A DNA stretch of 9,125 nt from Alphaproteobacteria bacterium (GTDB lineage Bacteria; Pseudomonadota; Alphaproteobacteria; Geminicoccales; Geminicoccaceae), in NCBI GenBank assembly GCA_026982585.1, contig JALSGW010000374.1:1-9125 (forward strand), written 5' to 3'. The position numbers and the translations under genes are program-made. How positions within the stretch are numbered: position 1 is the first letter of the stretch; each line of letters begins with the position of its first letter. The notes beneath the pieces are model-generated. The model was not told the origin of the DNA. It searched no databases and was given only the letters and a program-made list of their open reading frames with translations. Of this stretch, positions 1 through 6,231 are shown one piece after another.

Positions 1-2379
1 GGTGCGGGCCCATTGCGGGGGCGGCGCGAGCTCCCCCCGCACGAGCCTGCGGGCGAGCGCTTCGAGCCGCTCGACCGTGTCGCCGCAGCTGCGCCAGGGA
101 TCGGGGCTCATGCGCGCGAGCGGCTCCGGCCTCGCTCCCCGGTAGGGGGCCGCGAGCTCCGCCGCGAGCGGATCGAAGTCGCCGAGCCCGAGGTCCCGGG
201 CGAGCGCCCGCAGCAGCGACTCCCCTTCCCCCTCGCCGCGGCCGCGCGGCAGCCGGGCGATGGCGAGGAGCAGATCGGTGCGCTCCGCCCCCTCCGGCGA
301 ACCGCCGAAGATGTGCAGGCCCGCCCGGATCTGCAGCTCCTTGAGTTCGCAGAGGAGATTGTCGATCGCCAACAGCCGCTCCGCCGCCGGCGCCCGGGGG
401 TCGAGCCCGAGATCCTGCTCGATCCCGAGCCTGCCGGTCCAGGCGAAGATCTCCCGTTCGAGCTCGGGAAGCCTTTTCGGATCCAGCTGCGCCGCCTCGT
501 GGTACTCGTCGATGAGCCGCTCGAGTTCGCGCAACGGCCCGTAGCTCTCCGCCCGGGCGAGCGGCGGGGTGAGGTGATCGACGATGACCGCGGCCGTGCG
601 GCGCTTGGCCTGGCTGCCCTCGCCGGGATCGTTGACGATGAAGGGATAGAGGTGCGGAAGCGGGCCCAGGAGCGCATCCGGAAAACACGCCGGCGACAAG
701 GCCAGCGCCTTGCCGGGCAGCCATTCGAGATTGCCGTGCTTGCCCACGTGCACCACCGCCTGGGCGCGGAACACATGGCGGAGCCACAGGTAGAAGGCGA
801 GATAACGGTGCGGCGGCGGCAGGTCCGGGCTGTGGTAGGTCGCCCGCGGGTCCCGTTCGTATCCGCGCGCCGGCTGGATCGCCACGCACAGGCGCCCGAA
901 CAGGCGCACCGAAAGCCGGAAGCCGCCGTGCGCGCAGAAGGGATCCGCCTCCGGAGCACCCCAGCGCTCCTCCACCCGCCGCACGAGCTCCTCCGGCAGG
1001 GTCCGGAGCAGACGCCGGTAGTCGTCCAGCGCAAGCTGGACCTCTGAGCCGCCCCCCTCCAGAGGCGCGCCCGTCTCCTCCAAGAGCGCCCGGATCAAAC
1101 CCGCGCCGTCCTCGGGCGCCTCCGCCACCGCGAAGCCCGCATCGCGAAGCTGCTTGAGGATGCGCACGCAGCTCTCCGGCGTATCCAGCCCCACGCCGTT
1201 GGCGATGCGCCCCTCCCGCACCGGATAGTTGGCCAAAACCAGGGCGATGCGCCGCTCAGCCCGGGGCGTGCGACGCAGCTCCACCCAGGCCCGGGCCAGT
1301 TCCGCCACCCACTCGCATCGCTCCTCGTCCGCGACCAGCCGCAGCAGCGGGCACTCGGTGGCCGGATCCACCTCGGCCACCTCCTTGAAGGCCACCGCCC
1401 GGCTGAGCAGCCGGCCGTCCACCTCGGGCAGCGCCACCTGCATGGCCAGATCGCGCGGTCCGAGACCCTGCGGGTTGGCCTGCCAGACCGAACGGGGCGT
1501 GCCGGCGAACACCAGCTGCAGCACCGGCGCATCCGAACCGGCGAGCGGCCCCTCCGCTTCCTCGGCGTCGACGGCGGAAGCGGCGAAGGCGGTGGCATTC
1601 AGGATCACCTCCGGCGCGAACCGGTCCAGCACCTCCGCGAGCACCGCTCCCGCGGCGGGATCGCGCAGGCTGGACACATACACCGCCGCCACCGCGAAAC
1701 CGCGCGCCTCGAGCGCCGCTGTCATGCGGTCCACCGGCGCCACGTCGCCGGCCAGCACATGCGCCCGGTAGAACACGAGCAGCGCCCGCGGCCTTCCGCT
1801 CGCCCCAAGCCGGCGCAGCTCCTCCATCGCCTGTGGACGATAGGGGGCGGCGGGCGGCAGGGGGGCCGGCGGCTGCGGCTCCTCGGTCTCCCGGCCGAGC
1901 GCCCGGGCGATGGTCAAGAGGCAGTTTCGGGCGTTGGCGATGCCGCCCGCGGCGAGATAGGCCCAGATCCGCCGCGCGAGCTCGGGCTCCACCGTGCCGG
2001 CCGCAGCCAGCTCGGGATCCGGTTTGTCGTCCCCGGGCAGCACCGCCAGGGGAATGCCGCTTCGCCGACACAGTTCCACCAGCTGTTCGAGCCCGTAGCG
2101 CCAGTATCCCGCACCGCCCAACAGCCGCACCACGATGAACCGGGCCCGGGATGCGGTCTTGTCGATCCACAGATCGACCGAGAAGGGATGCTGCAGCCGG
2201 AGCAGGTTGGCGAGGCGGAGGGTGAAGGGCGGCGGATCGAGCCGGCGGAAGGCGGCGGCGAGACAGCCGAGCTCCGTGTCGGCGGCGGACAGCATCACCA
2301 CCTCGCCCGGGCTCTGGGCGAGGTCCACCGGTTCCTCGACATCATGCGCGCTCGCCTGGACTGCGCTCAGGAGATGCAC
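1..2379 (-). CDS. cobN: Cobaltochelatase subunit CobN, N-terminal 793 residues (3' end beyond the window)
   Basis: CobN is the large subunit of the ATP-dependent aerobic cobaltochelatase, which inserts cobalt into hydrogenobyrinate a,c-diamide with CobS and CobT in cobalamin synthesis (family knowledge). The frame is open, with no stop, from 2379 to the left edge. It reads as CobN throughout: MHLLSAVQAS at 1-10, LPGDDKPDPE at 114-123, FYRAHVLAGD at 203-212, LNATAFA at 260-266, VALPEVDGR at 315-323, HVGKHGNLEWLPGKALALS from 544, PFIVNDPGEGSQAKR at 579-593, VIVDHLTPPL at 598-607 and ELKELQIRAGLHIFG at 678-692. Known CobN proteins are roughly 1,100-1,280 residues, so about a third is missing. 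I chose the GTG start at 2379 because it gives the usual MHLL opening and has AGGAGG seven bases upstream. It overlaps the end of cobU by 13 bp, which suggests translational coupling. ChlH/BchH are relatives, but the gene order after cobU favours CobN. Confidence 0.96.
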   Translation of the reverse strand, partial: MHLLSAVQASAHDVEEPVDLAQSPGEVVMLSAADTELGCLAAAFRRLDPPPFTLRLANLLRLQHPFSVDLWIDKTASRARFIVVRLLGGAGYWRYGLEQLVELCRRSGIPLAVLPGDDKPDPELAAAGTVEPELARRIWAYLAAGGIANARNCLLTIARALGRETEEPQPPAPLPPAAPYRPQAMEELRRLGASGRPRALLVFYRAHVLAGDVAPVDRMTAALEARGFAVAAVYVSSLRDPAAGAVLAEVLDRFAPEVILNATAFAASAVDAEEAEGPLAGSDAPVLQLVFAGTPRSVWQANPQGLGPRDLAMQVALPEVDGRLLSRAVAFKEVAEVDPATECPLLRLVADEERCEWVAELARAWVELRRTPRAERRIALVLANYPVREGRIANGVGLDTPESCVRILKQLRDAGFAVAEAPEDGAGLIRALLEETGAPLEGGGSEVQLALDDYRRLLRTLPEELVRRVEERWGAPEADPFCAHGGFRLSVRLFGRLCVAIQPARGYERDPRATYHSPDLPPPHRYLAFYLWLRHVFRAQAVVHVGKHGNLEWLPGKALALSPACFPDALLGPLPHLYPFIVNDPGEGSQAKRRTAAVIVDHLTPPLARAESYGPLRELERLIDEYHEAAQLDPKRLPELEREIFAWTGRLGIEQDLGLDPRAPAAERLLAIDNLLCELKELQIRAGLHIFGGSPEGAERTDLLLAIARLPRGRGEGEGESLLRALARDLGLGDFDPLAAELAAPYRGARPEPLARMSPDPWRSCGDTVERLEALARRLVRGELAPPPQWART

Positions 2380-2930
2380 GACCCGCCCTCCTCGCATCGA
2401 TCCTTGACAACCCACGGCAGCCCCGCGACGGCGAGCACCACCCGCTCCGCCCGGGCCGCGATGCGCTGGTTCAGCGCCCCGATCTGATCGACGAAACGGC
2501 GCGCGAGCGGTGATGCCGGTATCACGCCCGAGCCCGCCTCGCTGGAGACGAGGATGCAAGCGGCCCGGCAGCGCCCGAGCGCCTCCTCGAGGCGCGCTTC
2601 TGCTTCGGCCACATCCACCCCTTCCACGAGCAGGTTGGTGAGCCACACCCCGAGGCATTCGACGAGCAGCAGGCTGTCCTCGTCTCCCTCCCGGCGCACC
2701 GTCTCGGGCAGGGCGATCGGTGCCTCCACGGTGCGCCAGCCGGGATCGCGGCGCCGGCGATGACGGGCGATGCGCTCCCGCATGTCGGCGTCGATGGGGC
2801 GGGCGGTGGCGATGTAGACCACCCGGCGGCCGCTTTCGCGGGCGAGCTCCTCGGCGATGCGGCTCTTGCCCGAGCGGACGCCGCCCAGCACCAACACCAG
2901 CTCTCCGGGCCGCACCGTTCGCATCGACAT
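2367..2930 (-). CDS. cobU: Adenosylcobinamide kinase / adenosylcobinamide-phosphate guanylyltransferase (CobU/CobP)
   Basis: The product (187 residues, normal for the family) is the cytoplasmic bifunctional enzyme that phosphorylates adenosylcobinamide and then transfers GMP to give adenosyl-GDP-cobinamide, a late step of nucleotide-loop assembly in B12 synthesis. Walker A is GGVRSGKS at residues 16-23. Other family blocks are YIATARPIDADM with RIARHRRRR (nucleoside-binding region), LLVECLGVWLTNLLVEG (the usual Asp is Glu here), VSSEAGSGVIP, and the closing ALNQRIAARAERVVLAVAGLPWVVK. The ATG at 2930 is chosen because GGAGG lies six bases upstream. A second ATG at 2924 would drop only two residues, and the open frame upstream runs antisense to rpsF and is not used. 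This is the first gene of a leftward operon and overlaps cobN by 13 bp. cobW, often found between these genes in relatives, is absent from this position. I saw no clear promoter or cobalamin riboswitch upstream. Confidence 0.95.
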   Translation of the reverse strand: MSMRTVRPGELVLVLGGVRSGKSRIAEELARESGRRVVYIATARPIDADMRERIARHRRRRDPGWRTVEAPIALPETVRREGDEDSLLLVECLGVWLTNLLVEGVDVAEAEARLEEALGRCRAACILVSSEAGSGVIPASPLARRFVDQIGALNQRIAARAERVVLAVAGLPWVVKDRCEEGGSCIS

Positions 2931-2989
2931 CCCTGCCCTCCAGAGAAAGCGCCCCCTGCCGCCGGCACCGCCCGCCGTCAAGGGCTTGT

Positions 2990-3005
2990 GGTGCTGCGCC
3001 GCACC
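2990..3005. repeat. Short inverted repeat next to the rpsF -35 element
   Basis: GGTGC (2990-2994) and its reverse complement GCACC (3001-3005) flank a six-base centre and end one base before the candidate -35 box of rpsF. It could be an operator in the cobU/rpsF divergent region. In DNA this rich in GC, five-base arms can also arise by chance. Confidence 0.2.
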
Positions 3006-3033
3006 TTGCCAAGCGCTGCCGGCGCCGTATATA
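3006..3033 (+). promoter_or_regulatory. Candidate sigma70-type promoter of rpsF-rpsR-rplI
   Basis: TTGCCA (3006-3011) and TATATA (3028-3033) are separated by 16 bp and sit about 120 bp before the rpsF start. AT-rich hexamers are rare in this DNA, so TATATA stands out. Transcription would start near 3040 and leave a leader of about 110 nt. This is assigned by pattern only. TATATA is self-complementary and could also serve the minus strand toward cobU, but I see no suitable -35 there. Confidence 0.6.
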
Positions 3034-3093
3034 GGGCGTCGCCTCCGGGCCATGCGCGCCGATCGGCATCGCCTGTCCGGAGTGGGACGTCGG

Positions 3094-3137
3094 GGCGCCG
3101 CCTGTGCGGCGCCGGTTGTATTCATGGCCGCAACCGG
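3094..3137 (+). promoter_or_regulatory. Structured rpsF mRNA leader with two hairpins (candidate S6:S18 control element)
   Basis: GGCGCCGC (3094-3101) and GCGGCGCC (3106-3113) form a perfect eight-pair stem with a CTGT loop. CCGGTTG (3112-3118) and CAACCGG (3131-3137) form a seven-pair stem whose 3' arm ends five bases before the AGGA of the rpsF ribosome-binding site (3143-3146). The two stems share bases 3112-3113, so they compete at that edge. In several bacterial groups the S6:S18 complex represses its own operon by binding a structured rpsF leader; this leader has the right place for that. I could not confirm the conserved binding motif, so the function is inferred. Confidence 0.45.
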
Positions 3138-3152
3138 GGACCAGGACGCCGG

Positions 3153-3497
3153 ATGCCCTATTACGAGCACACCTTCATCGCCCGTCCCGACCTGACGCCG
3201 CAACAGGCCCAGGGGCTGGCCGAGGACTTCAGCAAATGGATCGAGGAGCGGGGCGGCCGGGTGGCCCGCGTGGAATATTGGGGACTGCGCCAGCTGGCCT
3301 ACCGCATCAAGAAGCACCGCAAGGGCCACTATGTGTTCATGGTGCTGGACGTGCCCAAGGACCTGGTCGCCGAACTGGAACATCGCGAGCGGTTCAGCGA
3401 GGACATCCTCAGGCACCTGACGGTCAAGGTGAAGGAGCTGCCGGAGGGTCCTTCGCCGATGCTGGCCGGCCGCGGGCGCGATGACCGGCGGCGGTAA
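3153..3497 (+). CDS. rpsF: 30S ribosomal protein S6
   Basis: S6 binds with S18 to the central domain of 16S rRNA on the platform of the small ribosomal subunit. The 114-residue product opens MPYYEHTFIARPDLT, the typical first strand and turn. It contains GGRVARVEYWGLRQLAYRIKK (residues 34-54, the conserved hallmark), HYVFMVLDVP, and ERFSEDILRHLTVKV near the end. The C-terminus is a short basic tail ending in DDRRR. The length fits the family, whose tails vary. The ATG at 3153 is chosen because it starts the conserved fold and has AGGA six bases upstream; the open frame upstream is a chance extension through the promoter. It is the first gene of rpsF-rpsR-rplI, 14 bp before rpsR. Confidence 0.97.
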   Translation: MPYYEHTFIARPDLTPQQAQGLAEDFSKWIEERGGRVARVEYWGLRQLAYRIKKHRKGHYVFMVLDVPKDLVAELEHRERFSEDILRHLTVKVKELPEGPSPMLAGRGRDDRRR

Positions 3498-3511
3498 GCG
3501 GGAGGAGGACG

Positions 3512-3805
3512 ATGGAGGAGGAGAGCAAGCAGGAGACGGCGGCGCCGGAGCGGCCGGTGGAGCCGCCGACGGTGGTGATCCGCCGTCCCTTCTTCCGGCG
3601 CAAGAAGGCGAGTCCCTTCGCCCACAAGGATGCGCCGAAGATCGACTACAAGGACGTGCGCCTGTTGCAACGGTTCATCTCCGAGACCGGCAAGATCATC
3701 CCCCGGCGCATCACCGCCGTGACCGCCAAGGAACAGCGGGCGCTCGCCAAGGCGATCAAGCGCGCGCGCATCCTGGCGCTCTTGCCCTTCACCATCCAGC
3801 GCTGA
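3512..3805 (+). CDS. rpsR: 30S ribosomal protein S18
   Basis: S18 is a small-subunit protein that works as a heterodimer with S6. The 97-residue product has a variable acidic N-terminus (MEEESKQETAAPERPVEPP) and then the conserved core: RRPFFRRKKASPF (24-36), APKIDYKDVRLLQRFISETG (41-60), KIIPRRITAVTAKEQRALAKAIKRAR (61-86) and LALLPF (88-93). The usual KxCPF motif is KASPF here, so the cysteine of the so-called C+ forms is replaced by Ser34 and there are no cysteines at all. This points to a zinc-free protein. Translation starts at ATG 3512 behind GGAGGAGG (3501-3508), 14 bp after rpsF stops. Confidence 0.97.
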   Translation: MEEESKQETAAPERPVEPPTVVIRRPFFRRKKASPFAHKDAPKIDYKDVRLLQRFISETGKIIPRRITAVTAKEQRALAKAIKRARILALLPFTIQR

Positions 3806-3818
3806 GCGGGAGGGGACG

Positions 3819-4358
3819 ATGCGGGTCATCCTGCTCGAGCGCATTCCCAAGCTCGGCCAGATGGGCGACATCGTCGAGGTGAAGCCCGGTTTCGCGCGCA
3901 ACTACCTGATTCCCCAGGGCAAGGCGCTGCGCGCCACCGAGGAGGCCATCCAGGCCTTCGAAAAGCGACGCAAACAGCTCGAGGCGCGCAATCTCGAGCG
4001 CAAACAGGAAGCCGAGCAGCTGGCCGCCCGGATCGCCGGCCGCCACGTCACCATCATCCGCCAGGCGAGCGACAGCGGCGCCCTTTACGGCTCGGTGAAC
4101 GCCCGCGACATCGCCGCCGCCTTCGCCGAGGACGGACTCAACCTCGACCGTCGCCAGGTGCTGCTCACCCAGCCGCTCAAGAGCCTCGGCGTGCACCGGG
4201 TCACCCTCCAGCTCCACCCCGAGGTGGAGGTGGAGGTGACGGTGAACGTGGCCCGCTCGCCCGAAGAGGCGGAAACCCAGCTCAACGCCGCCCAGCTGCT
4301 CGAACGGCCGCCGGCCGCAGAAGAGCGGGACGAGGAGACCGGCGGCGCGCAGGCTTGA
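3819..4358 (+). CDS. rplI: 50S ribosomal protein L9
   Basis: L9 binds 23S rRNA near the base of the L1 stalk and helps keep the reading frame. The 179-residue product has the N-terminal rRNA-binding domain with its signature GQMGDIVEVKPGFARNYLIP (residues 13-32). A long charged connecting helix follows (about 41-75, rich in Lys, Arg, Glu and Gln), then the C-terminal domain (about 80-150, including SDSGALYGSVNARDIAAAF and HPEVEVEVTVNVAR). It ends in an acidic, Ala-rich tail of about 25 residues beyond the usual 150, a common variable addition. It starts 13 bp after rpsR with GGAGGGGAC just upstream. Many relatives carry dnaB or alr next; here phaR follows after 88 bp. Confidence 0.97.
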   Translation: MRVILLERIPKLGQMGDIVEVKPGFARNYLIPQGKALRATEEAIQAFEKRRKQLEARNLERKQEAEQLAARIAGRHVTIIRQASDSGALYGSVNARDIAAAFAEDGLNLDRRQVLLTQPLKSLGVHRVTLQLHPEVEVEVTVNVARSPEEAETQLNAAQLLERPPAAEERDEETGGAQA

Positions 4359-4366
4359 GCCTGTGC

Positions 4367-4387
4367 CGCGCTTATGACAAAAGCGTG
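4367..4387 (+). other. Intercistronic hairpin 1 between rplI and phaR
   Basis: CGCTT (4369-4373) pairs with AAGCG (4381-4385) across the loop ATGACAA. A G-T pair and a C-G pair outside make seven pairs in all. It starts nine bases after the rplI stop. No T-run follows, so it is not a standard intrinsic terminator. It may protect or process the end of the ribosomal-protein message. Confidence 0.35.
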
Positions 4388-4401
4388 CGGGCCCTTCCGG
4401 C

Positions 4402-4420
4402 CGGACCGGAGACCGGTCCG
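4402..4420 (+). other. Intercistronic hairpin 2 or operator-like palindrome upstream of phaR
   Basis: CGGACCGG (4402-4409), the three-base spacer AGA, and CCGGTCCG (4413-4420) make a perfect eight-pair inverted repeat about 26 bp before the phaR start. No T-run follows, which argues against an intrinsic terminator. It could be an RNA hairpin separating phaR from the ribosomal genes or a DNA site for a regulator, including PhaR itself, which is known to repress its own gene in some species. Confidence 0.4.
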
Positions 4421-4446
4421 CGCGAGCCGGAGGAGGGAGCGGCACC

Positions 4447-5133
4447 ATGAGCGCAAGCGAACCCAGGGACGCCCAGGAGGGCGGCGACCGCAAGGTGGCG
4501 GTGGTCAAGAAATATGCCAACAGGCGTCTGTACAATACCGCCACCAGCCGATACGTCACCCTCGACGAACTCAGCCGCATGATCCGTGACGGCCAGGATT
4601 TCGTGGTCGTGGACGCCCGCACCGGCGAGGACATCACGCGTTCGGTGCTCACCCAGATCATCCTCGAGGAGGACAGCAAGGGGCGCAACCTGCTCCCCAC
4701 CGCCTTCCTGCGCCAGCTGATCAGCTTCTACGACGACAGCCTGCACGCGCTTTTGCCGAAATATCTGGAGCTCTCCATGGAGAACTTCGCCCGCCATCAG
4801 GACCAGCTGCGGGCGTACATGGAACGCACCTTCGGCGCGCTGTTCCCGGTGGGACGGTTCGAGGAGCTGGTGCGGCAGAACGTCGCCCTGTTCCAGCAGG
4901 CGGCGGCCATGTTCTCGCCCTTCTCGCAACTGGGCGGCAACGACCGGGAAGCGCGGGACGCGCAGTCGCGCTCCGGGGATCCGCGCGAGGAGGAAGCCCG
5001 GCGGCTGAGCGACGAGGTGCGGGCGCTGCGCGCCCAGCTGGAGCTGCTGCAACGGCAGATCGAACGCTTGAGCCGGTCCGCCGGCGGGGCGGAACCGTCG
5101 GCATCGGATCCCGACCGCCGGGCGCGCGGATAA
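4447..5133 (+). CDS. phaR: Polyhydroxyalkanoate synthesis regulator PhaR
   Basis: PhaR is a cytoplasmic DNA-binding repressor that also binds polyhydroxyalkanoate; it controls phasin genes and often its own gene (family knowledge). The 228-residue product has the N-terminal PHB/PHA accumulation regulator domain at about 18-80 (VVKKYANRRLYNTATSRYVT, then DFVVVDARTGEDITRSVLTQII). The PHB_acc segment follows at about 85-125 (LRQLISFYDDSLHALLPKYL). After a hydrophobic patch (VALFQQAAAMFSPF, 146-159) comes a predicted coiled coil at about 181-211 with regular Leu spacing, then a polar tail. The ATG at 4447 has GGAGGAGGG shortly upstream. No PHA synthase, phasin or depolymerase gene is in the window; its targets must be elsewhere. 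It could be read from rpsF or from its own promoter; I cannot tell which. Confidence 0.94.
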   Translation: MSASEPRDAQEGGDRKVAVVKKYANRRLYNTATSRYVTLDELSRMIRDGQDFVVVDARTGEDITRSVLTQIILEEDSKGRNLLPTAFLRQLISFYDDSLHALLPKYLELSMENFARHQDQLRAYMERTFGALFPVGRFEELVRQNVALFQQAAAMFSPFSQLGGNDREARDAQSRSGDPREEEARRLSDEVRALRAQLELLQRQIERLSRSAGGAEPSASDPDRRARG

Positions 5134-5208
5134 CACCGGCGGACAGGACCGTGGCCGCTGCCGGCCCGCGGCTGGATCGCGCCGCCGCGGATGCCGCCGG
5201 ACCTCCTC

Positions 5209-5339
5209 CCTACCCAGGCCGGAGAGGCCCAGCGAAGGGCGGCCGGATGCGGTGCCCGCGGGGCGAAGCCCGATCCGGCGCGGCTTTCTTTGCGAAGCGC
5301 GATCCCCGCCCGGCGGGTCCGCCTACCCAGGAGCCGGAG
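5209..5339. repeat. Repeat-rich spacer between phaR and the methyltransferase gene
   Basis: The spacer 5134-5343 (210 bp) holds no supported gene. CCTACCCAGG occurs exactly at 5209-5218 and again at 5322-5331. Each copy is followed by CCGGAG, directly in the first and after two extra bases in the second. Between them GCCGGAT (5242-5248) and ATCCGGC (5273-5279) form a seven-pair stem that encloses a smaller GGGC-GAA-GCCC hairpin (5261-5271). This could be a REP-like interspersed element or a structured leader. The second direct-repeat copy contains the likely ribosome-binding site of the next gene. Confidence 0.3.
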
Positions 5340-5343
5340 CGCC

Positions 5344-6231
5344 ATGAGCGTGCCCCGATTGTTCGACCAGCAGCTCCTCATCCGCCGCCGGGAGCGGGCG
5401 GCGCGGGCGCCGGATGCGGCCTTCTTCCTCCACGAGGAGGTGGCCCGGCGGCTGGTCGAGCGCCTCGACGACATCCGTCGGCCGTTTGCGCAGGTGCTGG
5501 ATCTGGGCTGTGGCCCCGGCTTTCTCGCCCAGAGGCTCGAGCGGCGTGCGGGCACTTTGCGGGTGATCCGGCTCGATCCGTCCCACGCCATGGTGCGCCG
5601 GGCCGGAGGCATGGGCGTGGTGGCGGGTCTCGAGGCGCTGCCGTTCGCTCCCGATCGGTTCGACGCCGTGCTCTCGGCCTTCGCGCTCCACTGGGTCAAC
5701 GATCTGCCGGGACTGCTCGCCCAGATCCGGCTGTGCCTGAAGCCGGACGGGCTCCTGCTGCTGGCCCTTGCGGGCGGGGAGACCCTCGGCGAACTCGCGC
5801 AGGCGCTCTGGTCCGCCGAGCTCGCGCTCTACCGGGGAATGCGGTTGCGGCTGCCGCCCCGCATCGATCTCGCCGACGCCGCCGCCCTTCTGCAGCGGGC
5901 GGGCTTCGCCCTTCCGGTCGCGGATCTCGACCGCATCACCGTCCGCTATGCGGATCCCCTCGCGCTCTTGCAGGATCTGCACGCGATGGGGGAGAGCCAG
6001 GTGCTGCGCCAGGGGCCGAAGGGCTTTTTCCCGCGCCGGCTCCTCGCCCTCACCCTCCAGCACTACCGCGACCGGTTCCGCGACGGCGAGGGACGGGTGC
6101 CGGCCAGCTTCGAGATCCTCTATCTCACCGGCTGGAAGCCCCATCCCGACCAGCCGCGGCCCCTGCCGCGGGGAAGCGGTCAGGTCTCCCTCGCCCGCCT
6201 GCTCGGCGGCCGCCGGGGCGGGACCGGTTAA
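5344..6231 (+). CDS. NDUFAF5/BioC-like SAM-dependent methyltransferase-fold protein
   Basis: The 295-residue cytoplasmic protein has a class I SAM-binding fold. It opens PRLFDQQLLIRRRERAA (4-20), the start typical of NDUFAF5-type proteins. Motif I is VLDLGCGPG (51-59), the likely SAM-ribose acidic residue is Asp78 in IRLDPS, and FALHWVNDLPGLL lies at 113-125 with LKPDGLLLLA at 132-141. The second half carries the family blocks PPRIDLADAAALLQRAGF (171-188) and SFEILYLTGWKP (255-266). Human NDUFAF5 hydroxylates an arginine of the complex I subunit NDUFS7, so a role in complex I maturation is plausible but inferred; BioC is the other close relative, and no biotin gene is nearby. The ATG at 5344 is chosen because it begins the conserved N-terminus and has AGGAG and GGAG upstream. 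The frame is open further upstream, but without conserved sequence. Its TAA overlaps the stop of the convergent gene. Confidence 0.85.
   Translation: MSVPRLFDQQLLIRRRERAARAPDAAFFLHEEVARRLVERLDDIRRPFAQVLDLGCGPGFLAQRLERRAGTLRVIRLDPSHAMVRRAGGMGVVAGLEALPFAPDRFDAVLSAFALHWVNDLPGLLAQIRLCLKPDGLLLLALAGGETLGELAQALWSAELALYRGMRLRLPPRIDLADAAALLQRAGFALPVADLDRITVRYADPLALLQDLHAMGESQVLRQGPKGFFPRRLLALTLQHYRDRFRDGEGRVPASFEILYLTGWKPHPDQPRPLPRGSGQVSLARLLGGRRGGTG

Noticed and set aside
108..1034. Long minus-strand open frame of about 308 codons, and a similar plus-strand one over 13-1047
   Set aside because: Both overlap cobN in other frames. Their translations are low-complexity Arg/Pro/Ser-rich sequence with no family motif, while the cobN frame is conserved throughout.
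1256..2170. Minus-strand open frame of about 304 codons inside cobN
   Set aside because: It is a Gly/Ala/Arg-rich shadow of cobN caused by high GC, with no recognisable domain.
2953..2981. cobU promoter with -35 TTGACG (minus strand, 2981-2976)
   Set aside because: The -35 is good, but at a 17-bp spacing the -10 position reads CAGGGG, and no T-A-rich hexamer lies at an acceptable distance.
2931..3152. Cobalamin riboswitch upstream of cobU
   Set aside because: I looked on the minus strand for a B12 box and the surrounding helices and found none; the space is also largely used by the divergent rpsF promoter and leader.
5191..5343. N-terminal extension of the NDUFAF5-like gene from an earlier ATG
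   Set aside because: The extra 51 codons give Arg/Pro/Ala-rich sequence over the repeat-like spacer, while the family N-terminus begins at ATG 5344 with its own ribosome-binding site.
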